Part shown: piece by piece, positions 17,495 to 26,134 of the stretch
Layout: each line of letters begins with the position of its first letter
Position numbering within the stretch: position 1 is the first letter of the stretch
Assembly: GCA_027717595.1 (NCBI GenBank)
Contig: JALLOF010000002.1
Span: 40,787-104,786 of the forward strand
DNA from: Nitrospinae bacterium AH_259_B05_G02_I21
GTDB lineage: Bacteria > JADFOP01
Reading direction: 5' to 3'
Length of the DNA: 64,000 nt
Notes under the pieces: generated by a model
What the model was told of the DNA's origin: nothing
The model's database searches: none
The model's input: the letters and a program-made list of their open reading frames with translations, nothing else
Program-made: the position numbers and the translations under genes

Positions 17495-18646
17495 GTAGTA
17501 CCCTGGCCTCGAGTTGAATGCCGCGGTTCGAACCCGCTGCACCCGCTCTCGCAATCCGCTCGAGTATGTTTTAACGGTCCGTTTGAACGCCTCGAAATCC
17601 CCGGGCGCCGGAACTCGCCTGAGCAGGAAGGGATCAGAACCCCGTACGTTTACTCCGCAGTCGTTAGTAATAGCCCCCTTGTACCCTAGCTGCTGTGCAA
17701 GTGAGATTAACAGCGAAGAATGCTCCCCGAAAGGCCAGCAGATGTATTTGCATGGTCGATCGAGGTATTCTTCGAGGAGGGCTTTCGAGCGCACCAATTC
17801 CTCGACGACTCTTCGGAGATACACCTCATGGTCCTCGTAGAAACCCGCTTGCCCGTGCTCTTTTCGATACTCTTCGACAATGCGCCAAAGCTTCGATTCC
17901 AATTCCGCCTGCACCTCAGTGGAGGTTCCAGGGCATGAGTTCGTCGCGAATTCCACCAAGCGTTCTACCAAGCGTTCATCATCAATGTAACGTCTGGCAA
18001 CAAGGGCGGAGCGCCAGGGGTGGAGGGGTAATCCAGACCTGAGATCGCCTCTTGTAGAGGCAACGGCTTCCCAGGGCGGGGTCGAATCGAGCAGGAAGCC
18101 AGTGATCGTCTCATCATAGAAACATGGACTGTGGGTATGAGTGTGGGAATAGATATCGATGAGCCCGCTCTTCACCATCTGTTTAACTTCTGACCAGTTT
18201 ACGTGACCCCCACCGAAGCGCCCGCCTGAATACGCCCTAGCGTTTGCAACCTCATGGGTCGGGATGGAAGGAAGCTGGTCGAGGGTAACACGCCCTTCCC
18301 AGACATCATAAAGATTAGGTCTAGTCTCTCCTTCTCCCGCCTCCACCCGTTCTGTGATGAGGCATAGGGCGGCCTTCAACCCATACTTCTTCAGGATGGG
18401 ATAAGCGTAGACCCAGTTATCCAGATAACCGTCGTCAAAGGTGATGACTACTGACGGCGAAGGAGGAGGACGGCGACCGTAAAGAAATCGTATGAGTTCA
18501 GAGATATGAAGAGTGTAGTAGCCCTTTTCGGCTAGATACCGCATCTGCTCCTCAAAGACCTCAGGGCTCATAGAGAAGCTCCGCCCACCGGTTTCGAAGT
18601 TCACGTGATGATAAGCAAGTATCGGGGTTCTGCTAAAAGCAAACAA
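17468..18646 (-). CDS. NodB-type polysaccharide deacetylase
   Basis: About 392 residues. Motifs of carbohydrate esterase family 4 are visible: AYHHV near the start, VVITFDDGYLDNW (catalytic Asp-Asp), IYSHTHTHSP (metal-binding His), and a C-terminal KYICWPFGEHSSLL. The TTG at 18646 has AAGGAG 7 bases upstream, better than the GTG at 18664. A roughly 150-residue insert between motifs 1 and 2 makes it longer than a bare NodB domain. No signal peptide is evident, so the site of action is unclear. Probably removes acetyl groups from GlcNAc-type sugars of the glycan. Confidence 0.8.
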   Translation of the reverse strand: MFAFSRTPILAYHHVNFETGGRSFSMSPEVFEEQMRYLAEKGYYTLHISELIRFLYGRRPPPSPSVVITFDDGYLDNWVYAYPILKKYGLKAALCLITERVEAGEGETRPNLYDVWEGRVTLDQLPSIPTHEVANARAYSGGRFGGGHVNWSEVKQMVKSGLIDIYSHTHTHSPCFYDETITGFLLDSTPPWEAVASTRGDLRSGLPLHPWRSALVARRYIDDERLVERLVEFATNSCPGTSTEVQAELESKLWRIVEEYRKEHGQAGFYEDHEVYLRRVVEELVRSKALLEEYLDRPCKYICWPFGEHSSLLISLAQQLGYKGAITNDCGVNVRGSDPFLLRRVPAPGDFEAFKRTVKTYSSGLRERVQRVRTAAFNSRPGYYSPADASPS

Positions 18647-18720
18647 TAGATATCTCCTTGCCACGGGAGGCCTTTTTATTCATATCTCCATTGTGGTTTC
18701 ATATTTTATTCCGATTCCAC

Positions 18721-20022
18721 CTAAGCGGCTAGCCGGTCGAGTAATTCCGCCAGAGCCGCGGTCGCAGCCTGCCGAGTGTAGTGGTTAACCACGGCGCCGT
18801 CCCCACCGTAAGGTAGGCGTCCTGTATGCTCGATGGCCGTTACCCATTTCAGGAGACAATCTTTGACCTCCGCGACAGAAGTCGTCAGCACGCCAGCACC
18901 GCTGGCGCGGATCAGCCGGCTCATCTCGCCTTCCATCGCATGCAGAAGCAGGATGGGTCGCCGGGCCCCCAGGTACTCGAAGAGCTTGGACGTGTGACAG
19001 CCCTCCCCGCGGGGCCCTGTCCATGGAACGGAGAGGAGCGCGGTGGTGGCCTGCTGGAGACCCAATGCCTCCTGATGGGAGACCGGTGCGCAGCGCTCTA
19101 CACAGGCCGAAACACCGTATTCGGTCGCCAGGGCCTCGACATCGACCATCTCGAAACCCTCCATCAGATAAAATCGGCAGCGGACCTGCTCCGGCCGCAG
19201 GCGGCCCCCAGCGAGAAGCTCGGCCAGGGCCTGAAAGAGGACCGAGGGGTCCTGATGGCGGGGATGAAGCCTTCCCGTGTAAAGGAGCTCGAGCCGCTTG
19301 TGGCGAGTCGGCCCTGACGAGACCGGGTAGTCGGTCGGGTCGAACCCGTGAGGGATGACCATCACGCGGTCTGCCAGGTCTGGGTGAGAGCGGGCAAGGC
19401 CCTCCGCCCAGGTCTCGGACAGCGTCACGATGGCATCAGCATCGGACAGCACCCGTCCCTCTAGCCACCGAAGGGAGCGCCGCTTCCAAGTGGACCAGTC
19501 CCGGTAGTGGTCGTCGCTCCAGGGGTCCCGCAGGTCGGCGATCCATGGGACGCCAGCTTCCCGGGCGAGTCGGCGGGCGATGAGGTGGGCCGACTCGGGC
19601 GGAGAGGTAGAATAAACGGCCTCCACAGGCTCTTCGGCCAACAGCCGCCGACCAGCGGCCAGGGCGGGCTTGATCCACCCACGTTGATCGTCGGGAAACG
19701 TCAAGAGTTCCCGCACCGCCCGCCGGAGCCCCGACACCGACCGAAGGGGGCCCTCCCCCACCCTCCCCGACACCTGAGGGATCAACGGCCGAGAGCGCCT
19801 GAAGAAGGCAAGGCAATCCCGCTCCCCCGTGGCGACGACGCGGACGCCGACTCCCAGGGAATCTCGAACCGTGGGGGTGAGCACCACTGGATGCCAGCCG
19901 TGATCTGGCAGGTACTGGGCGAATTTCGACACCCGGAGGCCCCCCACGCCGTCCGCGTGGGTCCAGTGGTAGGTCACCACGAGCACGGACCGGGTAGTTG
20001 GCTCACCAAGGGTTAACGCCAT
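18721..20022 (-). CDS. glycosyltransferase family 4
   Basis: About 433 residues from ATG 20022 (MALTLGEPTTR); a longer frame reaches 20070 but would overlap the radical SAM gene by 68 bases. GT-B features: VVTYHWTHADGVGGLRVSKF at the N-terminus with the glycine-rich acceptor loop, AVYSTSPPESAHLIAR, IVTLSETW, VIPHGFDP, LLYTGRLHPRHQDPSVL at the linker and KLFEYLGARRPILLL near the nucleotide-sugar site. Coupled to the radical SAM gene by a 20-base overlap. Adds a sugar to the glycan; substrate unknown. Confidence 0.85.
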   Translation of the reverse strand: MALTLGEPTTRSVLVVTYHWTHADGVGGLRVSKFAQYLPDHGWHPVVLTPTVRDSLGVGVRVVATGERDCLAFFRRSRPLIPQVSGRVGEGPLRSVSGLRRAVRELLTFPDDQRGWIKPALAAGRRLLAEEPVEAVYSTSPPESAHLIARRLAREAGVPWIADLRDPWSDDHYRDWSTWKRRSLRWLEGRVLSDADAIVTLSETWAEGLARSHPDLADRVMVIPHGFDPTDYPVSSGPTRHKRLELLYTGRLHPRHQDPSVLFQALAELLAGGRLRPEQVRCRFYLMEGFEMVDVEALATEYGVSACVERCAPVSHQEALGLQQATTALLSVPWTGPRGEGCHTSKLFEYLGARRPILLLHAMEGEMSRLIRASGAGVLTTSVAEVKDCLLKWVTAIEHTGRLPYGGDGAVVNHYTRQAATAALAELLDRLAA

Positions 20023-21085
20023 AATTCTCTGGACAGACCTTGCATGGGTCGAAAAGGACGCTTTTGTCATCCGTCAGGAAACGGGCCCGGCGGTTCTGAA
20101 AGAAAGTACTGTTCCAGACCTCAGCATCAGTAATCTTGCCGTTGCCTTCCATGTTGAGAAGCATGATGGAGCAGCTCGAGAAATTCTGCGCCCCGTCCAC
20201 CCGCAGCTGGTCGAAGTGGCAGGAACACTGCTTGGTCGTCTGGGCAGGGTCGAGGAGGGTAGGCAAGACGACTTTGCCCTGCATGTTGGAGGGGACAACT
20301 GTCCGCAGGAACTCGACCATATCGGTGTCCTGGACGAAGAGGCTCCGCTCCTCGGCACGGAAACCATCGAAAGGAGCCGAGAGAAAGTTGCACAAGAAGA
20401 CCTGGTCCACCCCAACCTCGTCGGCAACCCGGAGGAACTCGGGAATCAGAGGCCAGTTCTGCTGATCAATAATGAAGGATGCTTTGATTTTGACGGGTGA
20501 GCCAAGGGCGTTGCGAGCCTCAACAAGACGTTTGACGTTTTTGTAAATCTTCGGGTAGAGAAGACCAGGCATGCCCGTGATTCGGTTAAACTCTTCGGAG
20601 TTGTGGGCGTTGATGGAAACGGTGATGCCGTCCAGGTGGCTGCGAACGATGGGCTCAATATAGCGCTCAAGCGTCGTTCCATTGGAGAAGGTTTTCACAA
20701 CCATCTTCTTATGCACGGCGGCGTACTTGGCTATTCGGAAGAGGTTTTTATTCAGTAACGGCTCTCCCGCCCCGATGATGTTGACGTAGATAGCCCGGTC
20801 GAAACGATCGACGGTACGCTTGAACGTCTCGAAGTCGATATCTTCGGCCATTTGCTGATTCCACTCGTAATCAACAGGGATGACGCTGGAGTGCGTTGGA
20901 CACATGGTACAGGTGAGGTTGCACCGGCCAGTGGCAACGATGGAGAGGGTCACCGGTTGGTGTGCAACCACCTTGCCCCTCCGAGCAAGCTTAGCGTGGA
21001 GGAAGTTTACCTTCTGTCTCCAGGTGAAGGGTCGCCGCCATACACTAGCCACTTCGCGGAGATCGCTGGCCGTGAGCATTTTCAT
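20003..21085 (-). CDS. radical SAM/SPASM protein
   Basis: 360 residues. The radical SAM motif GRCNLTCTMCPTHS lies near residue 52 and INIIGAGEPLLNKN-type sequence (VNIIGAGEPLLN) near 103. The C-terminal SPASM region carries additional Cys ligands (KQCSCHFDQLRVDG, SSCSIM, CKVCPENYG) for auxiliary Fe-S clusters. Such proteins in glycan loci modify sugars or small peptides; I cannot name the substrate. It overlaps asnB by ATGA (21082-21085), so the two are translated together. A decayed second copy lies at 13805-14396. Confidence 0.85.
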   Translation of the reverse strand: MKMLTASDLREVASVWRRPFTWRQKVNFLHAKLARRGKVVAHQPVTLSIVATGRCNLTCTMCPTHSSVIPVDYEWNQQMAEDIDFETFKRTVDRFDRAIYVNIIGAGEPLLNKNLFRIAKYAAVHKKMVVKTFSNGTTLERYIEPIVRSHLDGITVSINAHNSEEFNRITGMPGLLYPKIYKNVKRLVEARNALGSPVKIKASFIIDQQNWPLIPEFLRVADEVGVDQVFLCNFLSAPFDGFRAEERSLFVQDTDMVEFLRTVVPSNMQGKVVLPTLLDPAQTTKQCSCHFDQLRVDGAQNFSSCSIMLLNMEGNGKITDAEVWNSTFFQNRRARFLTDDKSVLFDPCKVCPENYGVNPW

Positions 21086-23025
21086 AGCTTCGACTCTCCC
21101 TCCCGATCAATGAAAATCCGAAACCAAAGCTCCAGGTTGACCCAGGACCAAATGGTAAAGTCCAGATTGGCCTGACCAGAGCAGTGGGCTTGGAAGGCCG
21201 CTTGGCTCCGGCCCGGGTCGAGATAGCCCCTCTGGCTCAGCACCTTGGGGGCCAAGAGTTCAGCAATTCGCTGGCGAAGGTCGCTGCGAAACCAAGGCCC
21301 CATAGGGGTAACGAAGCCCATCTTATCAGGCCTCGCCAGCACCGTCTCTGGAACCACGCCGCGGCATGCCTCGCGCAAGATGCGCTTGGTGTATCCCTTT
21401 TGGATTTTTTGCTCAGGCGGCAGGCTGAAAAGAAACTCCACCAACCGATAGTCCATAAAGGGAGATCGGGCCTCCACTGAGTGGGCCATGCCGTTCCTAT
21501 CCTCGATGCGAAGCAGCGAGGGCAATGGGGATATGGTAAACCCTCGGTAAAGGGCGTCGTTGAGGCAAGAAGAAAAGCGCCTCGGCGTCGGAGCAGTCGG
21601 TCTCATGCGGTCGGCAAAATTTCGGCTTAGATAGGGAGGTTGGCCACTAAGCTTCCGGGCCTTCCTCCTGGGCAACCAATGAGAAGCCAGAAGCCTTAGG
21701 GCTTGCCCTAGGGCCGGATAGACCGCCCCGCCCGTAACCCGCCTGAAGTCCACCAGCTCCCGCAATAAAGTCACCCAACGTCCCGTCCTTATCGAGTCGG
21801 CGAAGAAGGCTGGATAGTATTTGTGGTAGCCCGCCAAGCCCTCGTCTCCCCCCTGGCCTGTCAGAATTACCTTGAAACCCTTCTGGTGGGCCGCCTCCAT
21901 CACGAACCACTGAGCGTAAATGGAAAGCCCCGCGTAAGGTTCGTCCTGATGCCAGATGACCCGCTCTATGTTCTCAAAAAGGGAATCCCCCGAGGGAAAG
22001 ACGAAGGTGGGGGAAACCGAAACCTCATCCAACACCCGATGGATGTACGGGCGCTCATCGTAGGCTGGCTCCTCGAAGCAAGAGGAGAAGGTGGCAACCC
22101 CCCCCTTGCAGGTTACCTGATCCGCCAGGCAGGTGATGGCCGAAGAGTCCAATCCGCCGCTTAAGCTGATGGCCACAGGCACATCGCTCCTGAGCCTCAA
22201 AGCCACCGCCGAGCGCAGCAAATCGAGAAACTCCTCGGCTAGCCCGGTATCGCTTCGGCCCCGGCTCGCCACCTCCCGGGGCTCCAAATCCCAGTAGCGG
22301 TGCTCCCGAAGTCCCTCGGGTCCAACCTCCAAAACATGGGCCGGCCTCACCTGGGTGATACCACGGAAGAAGGTCCGCTCCGAGAGGTCCACGTAGCCAT
22401 AGCCCCTGGCCAGGTAGTCATATATAGCCTGGTCGTCGGGCTGGGGGCTAACCTGCGGATCAGCCAGAAGGGCTTTTATTTCAGAGGCGAAAAGGAGGCG
22501 GTTGCCTACCTCGGTATAGTAGAGGGGCTTGACCCCAAATCGGTCTCTGGAGAGGAGCAGCTTCCGCCGATGACCGTCCCATAGGCCGAGGGCCCACATG
22601 CCGTTGAACCTGCGGAAGCAGTCAAGACCCCACTGGCGGTAGGCCGCCAAGAGAACCTCGGTGTCGCTTGTGGAGCGGAAGCGATGGCCCAAGGCTTCCA
22701 GCTCCTGGCGAAGCTCGATGTAGTTATATATTTCGCCGTTATAGACCACCCAGCAGACGCCGTTTCGGCAGGGCATAGGCTGGTGGCCGCTTTCCGTAAG
22801 GTCTATGATAGCTAGCCGTCGGTGACCTAGTCCCAGGCTGTATCCCCTTTCCGGTGGCCATTCCTCACCGGGCCGCCAGGACCAATGCTGACCATTCCTG
22901 GGATGAACCATCCAATAGCCCTCACCGTCGGGACCTCGGTGAATGATCCCCGATGTCATCCGCCTAAGGAGGGAGAAATCGACTGGCTCTCCACCCAGTT
23001 CCCAAATGCCGGTAATACCGCACAC
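21082..23025 (-). CDS. asnB: AsnB-type glutamine-dependent amidotransferase
   Basis: 647 residues. Cys2 after the initiator (MCGITGIWE) is the glutaminase nucleophile. The class II amidotransferase domain (about 1-210) includes IHRGPDGEG, LGHRRLAIIDL and YNGEIYNY; the synthetase domain has the PP-loop SLSGGLDSSAI. This is the full length of asparagine synthetase B, but in polysaccharide loci such proteins often amidate uronic-acid carboxyls of the glycan (WbpS-like). Location between a radical SAM gene and the cluster regulator favours that role (inference). It is the first enzyme gene after the regulator. Confidence 0.9.
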   Translation of the reverse strand: MCGITGIWELGGEPVDFSLLRRMTSGIIHRGPDGEGYWMVHPRNGQHWSWRPGEEWPPERGYSLGLGHRRLAIIDLTESGHQPMPCRNGVCWVVYNGEIYNYIELRQELEALGHRFRSTSDTEVLLAAYRQWGLDCFRRFNGMWALGLWDGHRRKLLLSRDRFGVKPLYYTEVGNRLLFASEIKALLADPQVSPQPDDQAIYDYLARGYGYVDLSERTFFRGITQVRPAHVLEVGPEGLREHRYWDLEPREVASRGRSDTGLAEEFLDLLRSAVALRLRSDVPVAISLSGGLDSSAITCLADQVTCKGGVATFSSCFEEPAYDERPYIHRVLDEVSVSPTFVFPSGDSLFENIERVIWHQDEPYAGLSIYAQWFVMEAAHQKGFKVILTGQGGDEGLAGYHKYYPAFFADSIRTGRWVTLLRELVDFRRVTGGAVYPALGQALRLLASHWLPRRKARKLSGQPPYLSRNFADRMRPTAPTPRRFSSCLNDALYRGFTISPLPSLLRIEDRNGMAHSVEARSPFMDYRLVEFLFSLPPEQKIQKGYTKRILREACRGVVPETVLARPDKMGFVTPMGPWFRSDLRQRIAELLAPKVLSQRGYLDPGRSQAAFQAHCSGQANLDFTIWSWVNLELWFRIFIDREGESKL

Positions 23026-23061
23026 AGCCCGTCTTGCCCTCCTCTACAGCTACACCCCGCC

Positions 23062-23643
23062 TTATGACAGTCTGAAGACTTGCTCCTCGGGAATCCCCAA
23101 GGCCTTGATTTTACCTATAATCTCATCTTCGTGCCGAAAGGAGGTCACCACCACCCGGTCGAAATCTAGCTCCTTCAGCCTCTGGGAGGGCAAAATATCA
23201 AAGCCAAAGAACGACTCCCCCGCTCTATGGTCATCCACCACGCCAGCCAAGGAGAGGTCCGTCTCGTGCAGGGATATGTATGCCACCTCGGCCACCTCGC
23301 CGGCCCCGTAAAAGGCCAACGAGCTTACCCCCTCCCTTCTGAGGGTGTGAAAGGCGGTGGCGATTTGCCCGCGGGCGTTGGAATAATACTTAAAGGAATG
23401 CTGGAGGTATTCGTAAGTAAGACGGGATTTTTCCATCAGTCCTGCGGGGGTTAAAAGGTAGCGGATGTCATTGGCGCTTGCCCGGTGAATCTTGACAAAT
23501 CCCTTGTGGACGAACCGCTTCAGGTAGGCATTGGTCAAGCCAAGGGCGATACCCAGCTTCTTTGCGAGCGAGCGCTGGGTGAGCTTGACGCCGCTTTCAA
23601 TCTCGGTCAGCAGCTGGAGGGTGCGTAAGAGGTCCTTTTCCAT
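23062..23643 (-). CDS. winged-helix regulator with C-terminal Rossmann-like sensor domain
   Basis: 193 residues. Residues 1-80 form a winged helix (LTQRSLAKKLGIALGLTNAYLKRFVHKGFVKI). Residues 105-193 look like a nucleotide-binding Rossmann fold (SLAFYGAGEVAEVAYISL, AGVVDDHRAGESFFG, DRVVVTSF), similar to CoA- or sugar-nucleotide-binding domains. It is the first gene downstream of the promoter at 23885-23912 and lies 36 bases ahead of asnB. The likely role is to sense a sugar nucleotide or cofactor and control transcription of the glycan operon, binding the palindromes upstream (inference). Confidence 0.75.
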   Translation of the reverse strand: MEKDLLRTLQLLTEIESGVKLTQRSLAKKLGIALGLTNAYLKRFVHKGFVKIHRASANDIRYLLTPAGLMEKSRLTYEYLQHSFKYYSNARGQIATAFHTLRREGVSSLAFYGAGEVAEVAYISLHETDLSLAGVVDDHRAGESFFGFDILPSQRLKELDFDRVVVTSFRHEDEIIGKIKALGIPEEQVFRLS

Positions 23644-23744
23644 CGACCCTAGTGCTTGAGCCCTCTAGTGTGTCCCGAATGGAAGGAAAAACACCACGGA
23701 TGAGAGGGTTAGGCTACGGCTTAAAGGTACGGCTCCGCCCCGTG

Positions 23745-23764
23745 GGTTACATTCGTATGTAACC
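23745..23764. promoter_or_regulatory. inverted repeat in the regulator leader
   Basis: GGTTACAT-TCGT-ATGTAACC, perfect 8-base arms with a 4-base loop, about 100 bases upstream of the regulator start and downstream of its promoter. It could be an operator or an RNA hairpin in the leader. No T-run follows on the minus strand. Confidence 0.5.
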
Positions 23765-23842
23765 GATAGGGGGATTGCTGGTGTGGGCTGGTCTCCGGCC
23801 ACTAAAGACGAGGACTACAATATCCTCGACGGGCGGAGAAAC

Positions 23843-23874
23843 TTGAACGTCCCTAAATTGGCAAGGGCGTTCAA
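23843..23874. promoter_or_regulatory. spaced inverted repeat TTGAACG/CGTTCAA in the regulator leader
   Basis: Arms TTGAACG (23843-23849) and CGTTCAA (23868-23874) are separated by 18 bases. The right arm overlaps the palindrome at 23869-23883, so three TTGAAC-like half sites are clustered around the transcription start. This fits a dimeric regulator with two adjacent sites, or an RNA stem in the leader. Confidence 0.45.
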
Positions 23875-23883
23875 TTATTGAAC
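23869..23883. promoter_or_regulatory. operator-like palindrome at the start of transcription
   Basis: GTTCAATTATTGAAC is a perfect 7-1-7 inverted repeat placed two bases downstream of the minus-strand -10 box, where it would cover the transcription start. A protein bound here should block initiation. The winged-helix protein encoded next is the obvious candidate (inference). Confidence 0.55.
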
Positions 23884-23884
23884 A

Positions 23885-23912
23885 ATAATAGCTTTCCAGG
23901 AAAAGGTGTCAA
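23885..23912 (-). promoter_or_regulatory. sigma-70-type promoter of the regulator/asnB operon
   Basis: Read on the minus strand: TTGACA (23912-23907), 16 bases, TATTAT (23890-23885). It is followed at once by the palindrome 23869-23883. The predicted leader to the regulator ATG is about 235 bases. The remaining gap up to 24344 shows no gene I can support. Confidence 0.7.
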
Positions 23913-24344
23913 GGGAAAAATGCAAAATCGGCTTCATTCCCAACCGTTTGCAGGTGGATTATCCAACTGCGGAGTTCAAATAAGGCTCGGAACCCATTTA
24001 TTCCGGGATTATTCCTTCCCTAAGAAAGTTGACCTCGTCATGTCCTTGCTCAGGTGACCCACCATCCATCTCTTTGCGCCCAAGACGCACGACGTCGTTC
24101 AGGATCGCCCCGTCAGGACGAGGTGGGGCTGCCCACTCACAAGCTCAGTGTGGGAACACCAGGAATAACTCTCGGGTTCACCCCCCTAGGCCGCCCTGCG
24201 CAAGCCATTCCTCGCAGGTCACCCCTCTCACCAGCGGTGACAATCGGAGCAGTGGGCGTACAGTTCACCAGCCAAGGCATGGGTGGCTAGCAGGCGACTA
24301 AGAAGGTTGCTAGGATAGTCCTTCTCACTGCCTAACTAACCCTG

Positions 24345-24962
24345 TTACAACCCCTTGCCCCGGAGCGCAGTGCGAAGGGTCTGGAGTAATAGATTCAGAT
24401 CGTATCGAAGCCGTTGTCCTGGGCTCATGGTAGCGGCCTTACGGACATATTCGGCATCCAGACGCATGTTCTCATGCCGACTGGCACTCCGTCCCTTGTA
24501 GGCCTGGGTCAGTCCCGCCCATCCCGCCTTCACCCGTCGCTTACTGTCGGCCCCCTCGGACAACTCCAGTTCATATTCCCACGGTGGGACGGGCCGTGGC
24601 CCTACGAGCCGCATCTCCCCTCGCAAAACGTTGAAGAGTTGAGGAAGCTCATCGAGATACCACTTTAGCAAGAAGCGTCCTACTCGGGTGGCGTTAGGAT
24701 TATCCTCGTAGGTGGTATACCGTTTACCGGGCTTGTCGTACTCATCGGGATGGCGATGGGCCAAAACAGTCCGAAACTTGAACATTCCAAAGCGCTCCCC
24801 TTGCGAGATGCGGGTCGTCGTCCAGATCGCTGGGCCCCTTGCCGCCGGATCGAAGAGACCCTCCACCTTGATGGCCAAAGCGATGACCCCTAGTAAGGGC
24901 GACAGGCAGAGCAAAATTGCACCTGCGGTAAGTTTATCGACCGCTGTATTTATCCATGACAT
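24345..24962 (-). CDS. undecaprenyl-phosphate sugar phosphotransferase (tandem copy A)
   Basis: 205 residues, the catalytic domain of the bacterial sugar transferase family without the N-terminal multi-helix part found in WcaJ/WbaP. One helix (AGAILLCLSPLLGVIALAIKVEG) inserts in the membrane; then RISQGERFGMFKFRT, FLLKWYLDELPQLFNVLRGEMRLVGPRPV (the conserved catalytic DELPQL and VGPRP blocks) and AGWAGLTQAYKG. It would transfer a sugar-1-phosphate to undecaprenyl phosphate, the priming step of glycan assembly. A paralogue lies immediately upstream at 25056. Confidence 0.9.
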   Translation of the reverse strand: MSWINTAVDKLTAGAILLCLSPLLGVIALAIKVEGLFDPAARGPAIWTTTRISQGERFGMFKFRTVLAHRHPDEYDKPGKRYTTYEDNPNATRVGRFLLKWYLDELPQLFNVLRGEMRLVGPRPVPPWEYELELSEGADSKRRVKAGWAGLTQAYKGRSASRHENMRLDAEYVRKAATMSPGQRLRYDLNLLLQTLRTALRGKGL

Positions 24963-25055
24963 TGGTCCATCCAGCTTACGACCACATCAGGGGTTGCCAG
25001 CAGAAGGGTAAGGAGTGTCGTTAAGATAGCTCGTCTCATCGTTTAACAAACCCTG

Positions 25056-25670
25056 TTATAACCCCTCGCCCCGCAGCACCGTTTGGAGGGTGCGAAGTGT
25101 CACTCGCAGGTCATACCGGAGCCGTTGCCACGAGCTCATATTAGCAACCCGACGGACGTACCAGGCATCCAAGCGCCTGCTCTTGTACTCGCTGCCTGTG
25201 GCTCCCTTGGAAGACTGGGCAAGCCCTGCCCAACCAGCCTTTACAAGTCGTTTTGTGTCGGCCCCTAAAGACAACTCTCTTTCGTAATACCACGGTTGGA
25301 CGGGCCGAGGCCCCACGAGTCGCATCTCCCCACGCAAGATGTTAAGGAGTTGAGGAAATTCATCGAGATACCATTTCAACAAGAAGCGTCCAACCCGCGT
25401 GGAATGGGGGTTGGTTTGGTATGTGTAGGCTTCGTCGATTTTTTCGTAGCCATCGGGATGGCGATTGGCCTTAAGTGTCCGAAGCTTGAACATACCAAAG
25501 CGCTCCCCCTGTGAGATACGGGTTACAGTCCAGATGACCGGGCCCCTTGCCGCCGGATCGAAAAGACCCTCCACCTTGATGGCCAAGGCGATGACCCCTA
25601 GCAAGGGCGACAGGCAGAGCAAAATTGCTCCTGCGATGAGTTTATCTGCCGCTGTATTTATCCACGACAT
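25056..25670 (-). CDS. undecaprenyl-phosphate sugar phosphotransferase (tandem copy B)
   Basis: 204 residues, closely related to the gene at 24345 (the first 45 residues are almost identical). Motifs: RISQGERFGMFKLRT, KWYLDEFPQLLNILRGEMRLVGPRPV, AGWAGLAQSSKG. The flanks are duplicated too (CCAGC-TACG at the start side, AACCCTGTTA-AACCCC at the stop side), so this is a roughly 710-base tandem duplication. The copies differ most in the nucleotide-sugar-facing C-terminal third, which suggests different sugar specificity (inference). Confidence 0.9.
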   Translation of the reverse strand: MSWINTAADKLIAGAILLCLSPLLGVIALAIKVEGLFDPAARGPVIWTVTRISQGERFGMFKLRTLKANRHPDGYEKIDEAYTYQTNPHSTRVGRFLLKWYLDEFPQLLNILRGEMRLVGPRPVQPWYYERELSLGADTKRLVKAGWAGLAQSSKGATGSEYKSRRLDAWYVRRVANMSSWQRLRYDLRVTLRTLQTVLRGEGL

Positions 25671-25727
25671 CGGTATATCCAGCCTACGTCCAAAGAAGGA
25701 GCAACCGACAAGAGGACCAGGTGGTGT

Positions 25728-25756
25728 ATTATACGAGCGGATTTGGGTCTGTTCAC
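25728..25756 (-). promoter_or_regulatory. candidate promoter of the tandem sugar transferase genes
   Basis: On the minus strand GTGAAC, 17 bases, TATAAT (TATAAT at 25733-25728). The -10 is perfect, the -35 weak. It lies 58 bases upstream of ATG 25670. The rest of the 464-base gap 25671-26134 shows no gene or terminator I can support. Confidence 0.5.
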
Positions 25757-26134
25757 ACCCGCTACACTACCAGCCTCAAGGTACTCCTTCAATCTGAATG
25801 GACACTGAGGCAAAGTTCTGAGGATCGCGGCGACCCGAGAGGCATCTCTTTGATTATGCAACCTTTTGGAAATCACCAATGACGAATTCTCCAGAGGGGA
25901 GTTTCTCCTACCCCCATTATTTTGCTTTGAGGATACCTCACAATCACATTGAACACATCTCCAGTTATCGCGATGTGAATGAGAAACATAGAGTGATGGG
26001 ACCAGGAATGCGGCTTTGGAGCCGTTGGTTGGTGGAGAGACCGGCTGCAGAACAAACCCGGCTGATTTTATCTCATTTTGCTCCGTCCTCGGATTGTGTC
26101 AGACCTCATAGCGCCGGCCCGTTATTCTATTCCT

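Noticed and set aside
17520-17545. tRNA-like GGTTCGAACCC
   Set aside because: It lies within the deacetylase coding sequence and no cloverleaf can be built around it.
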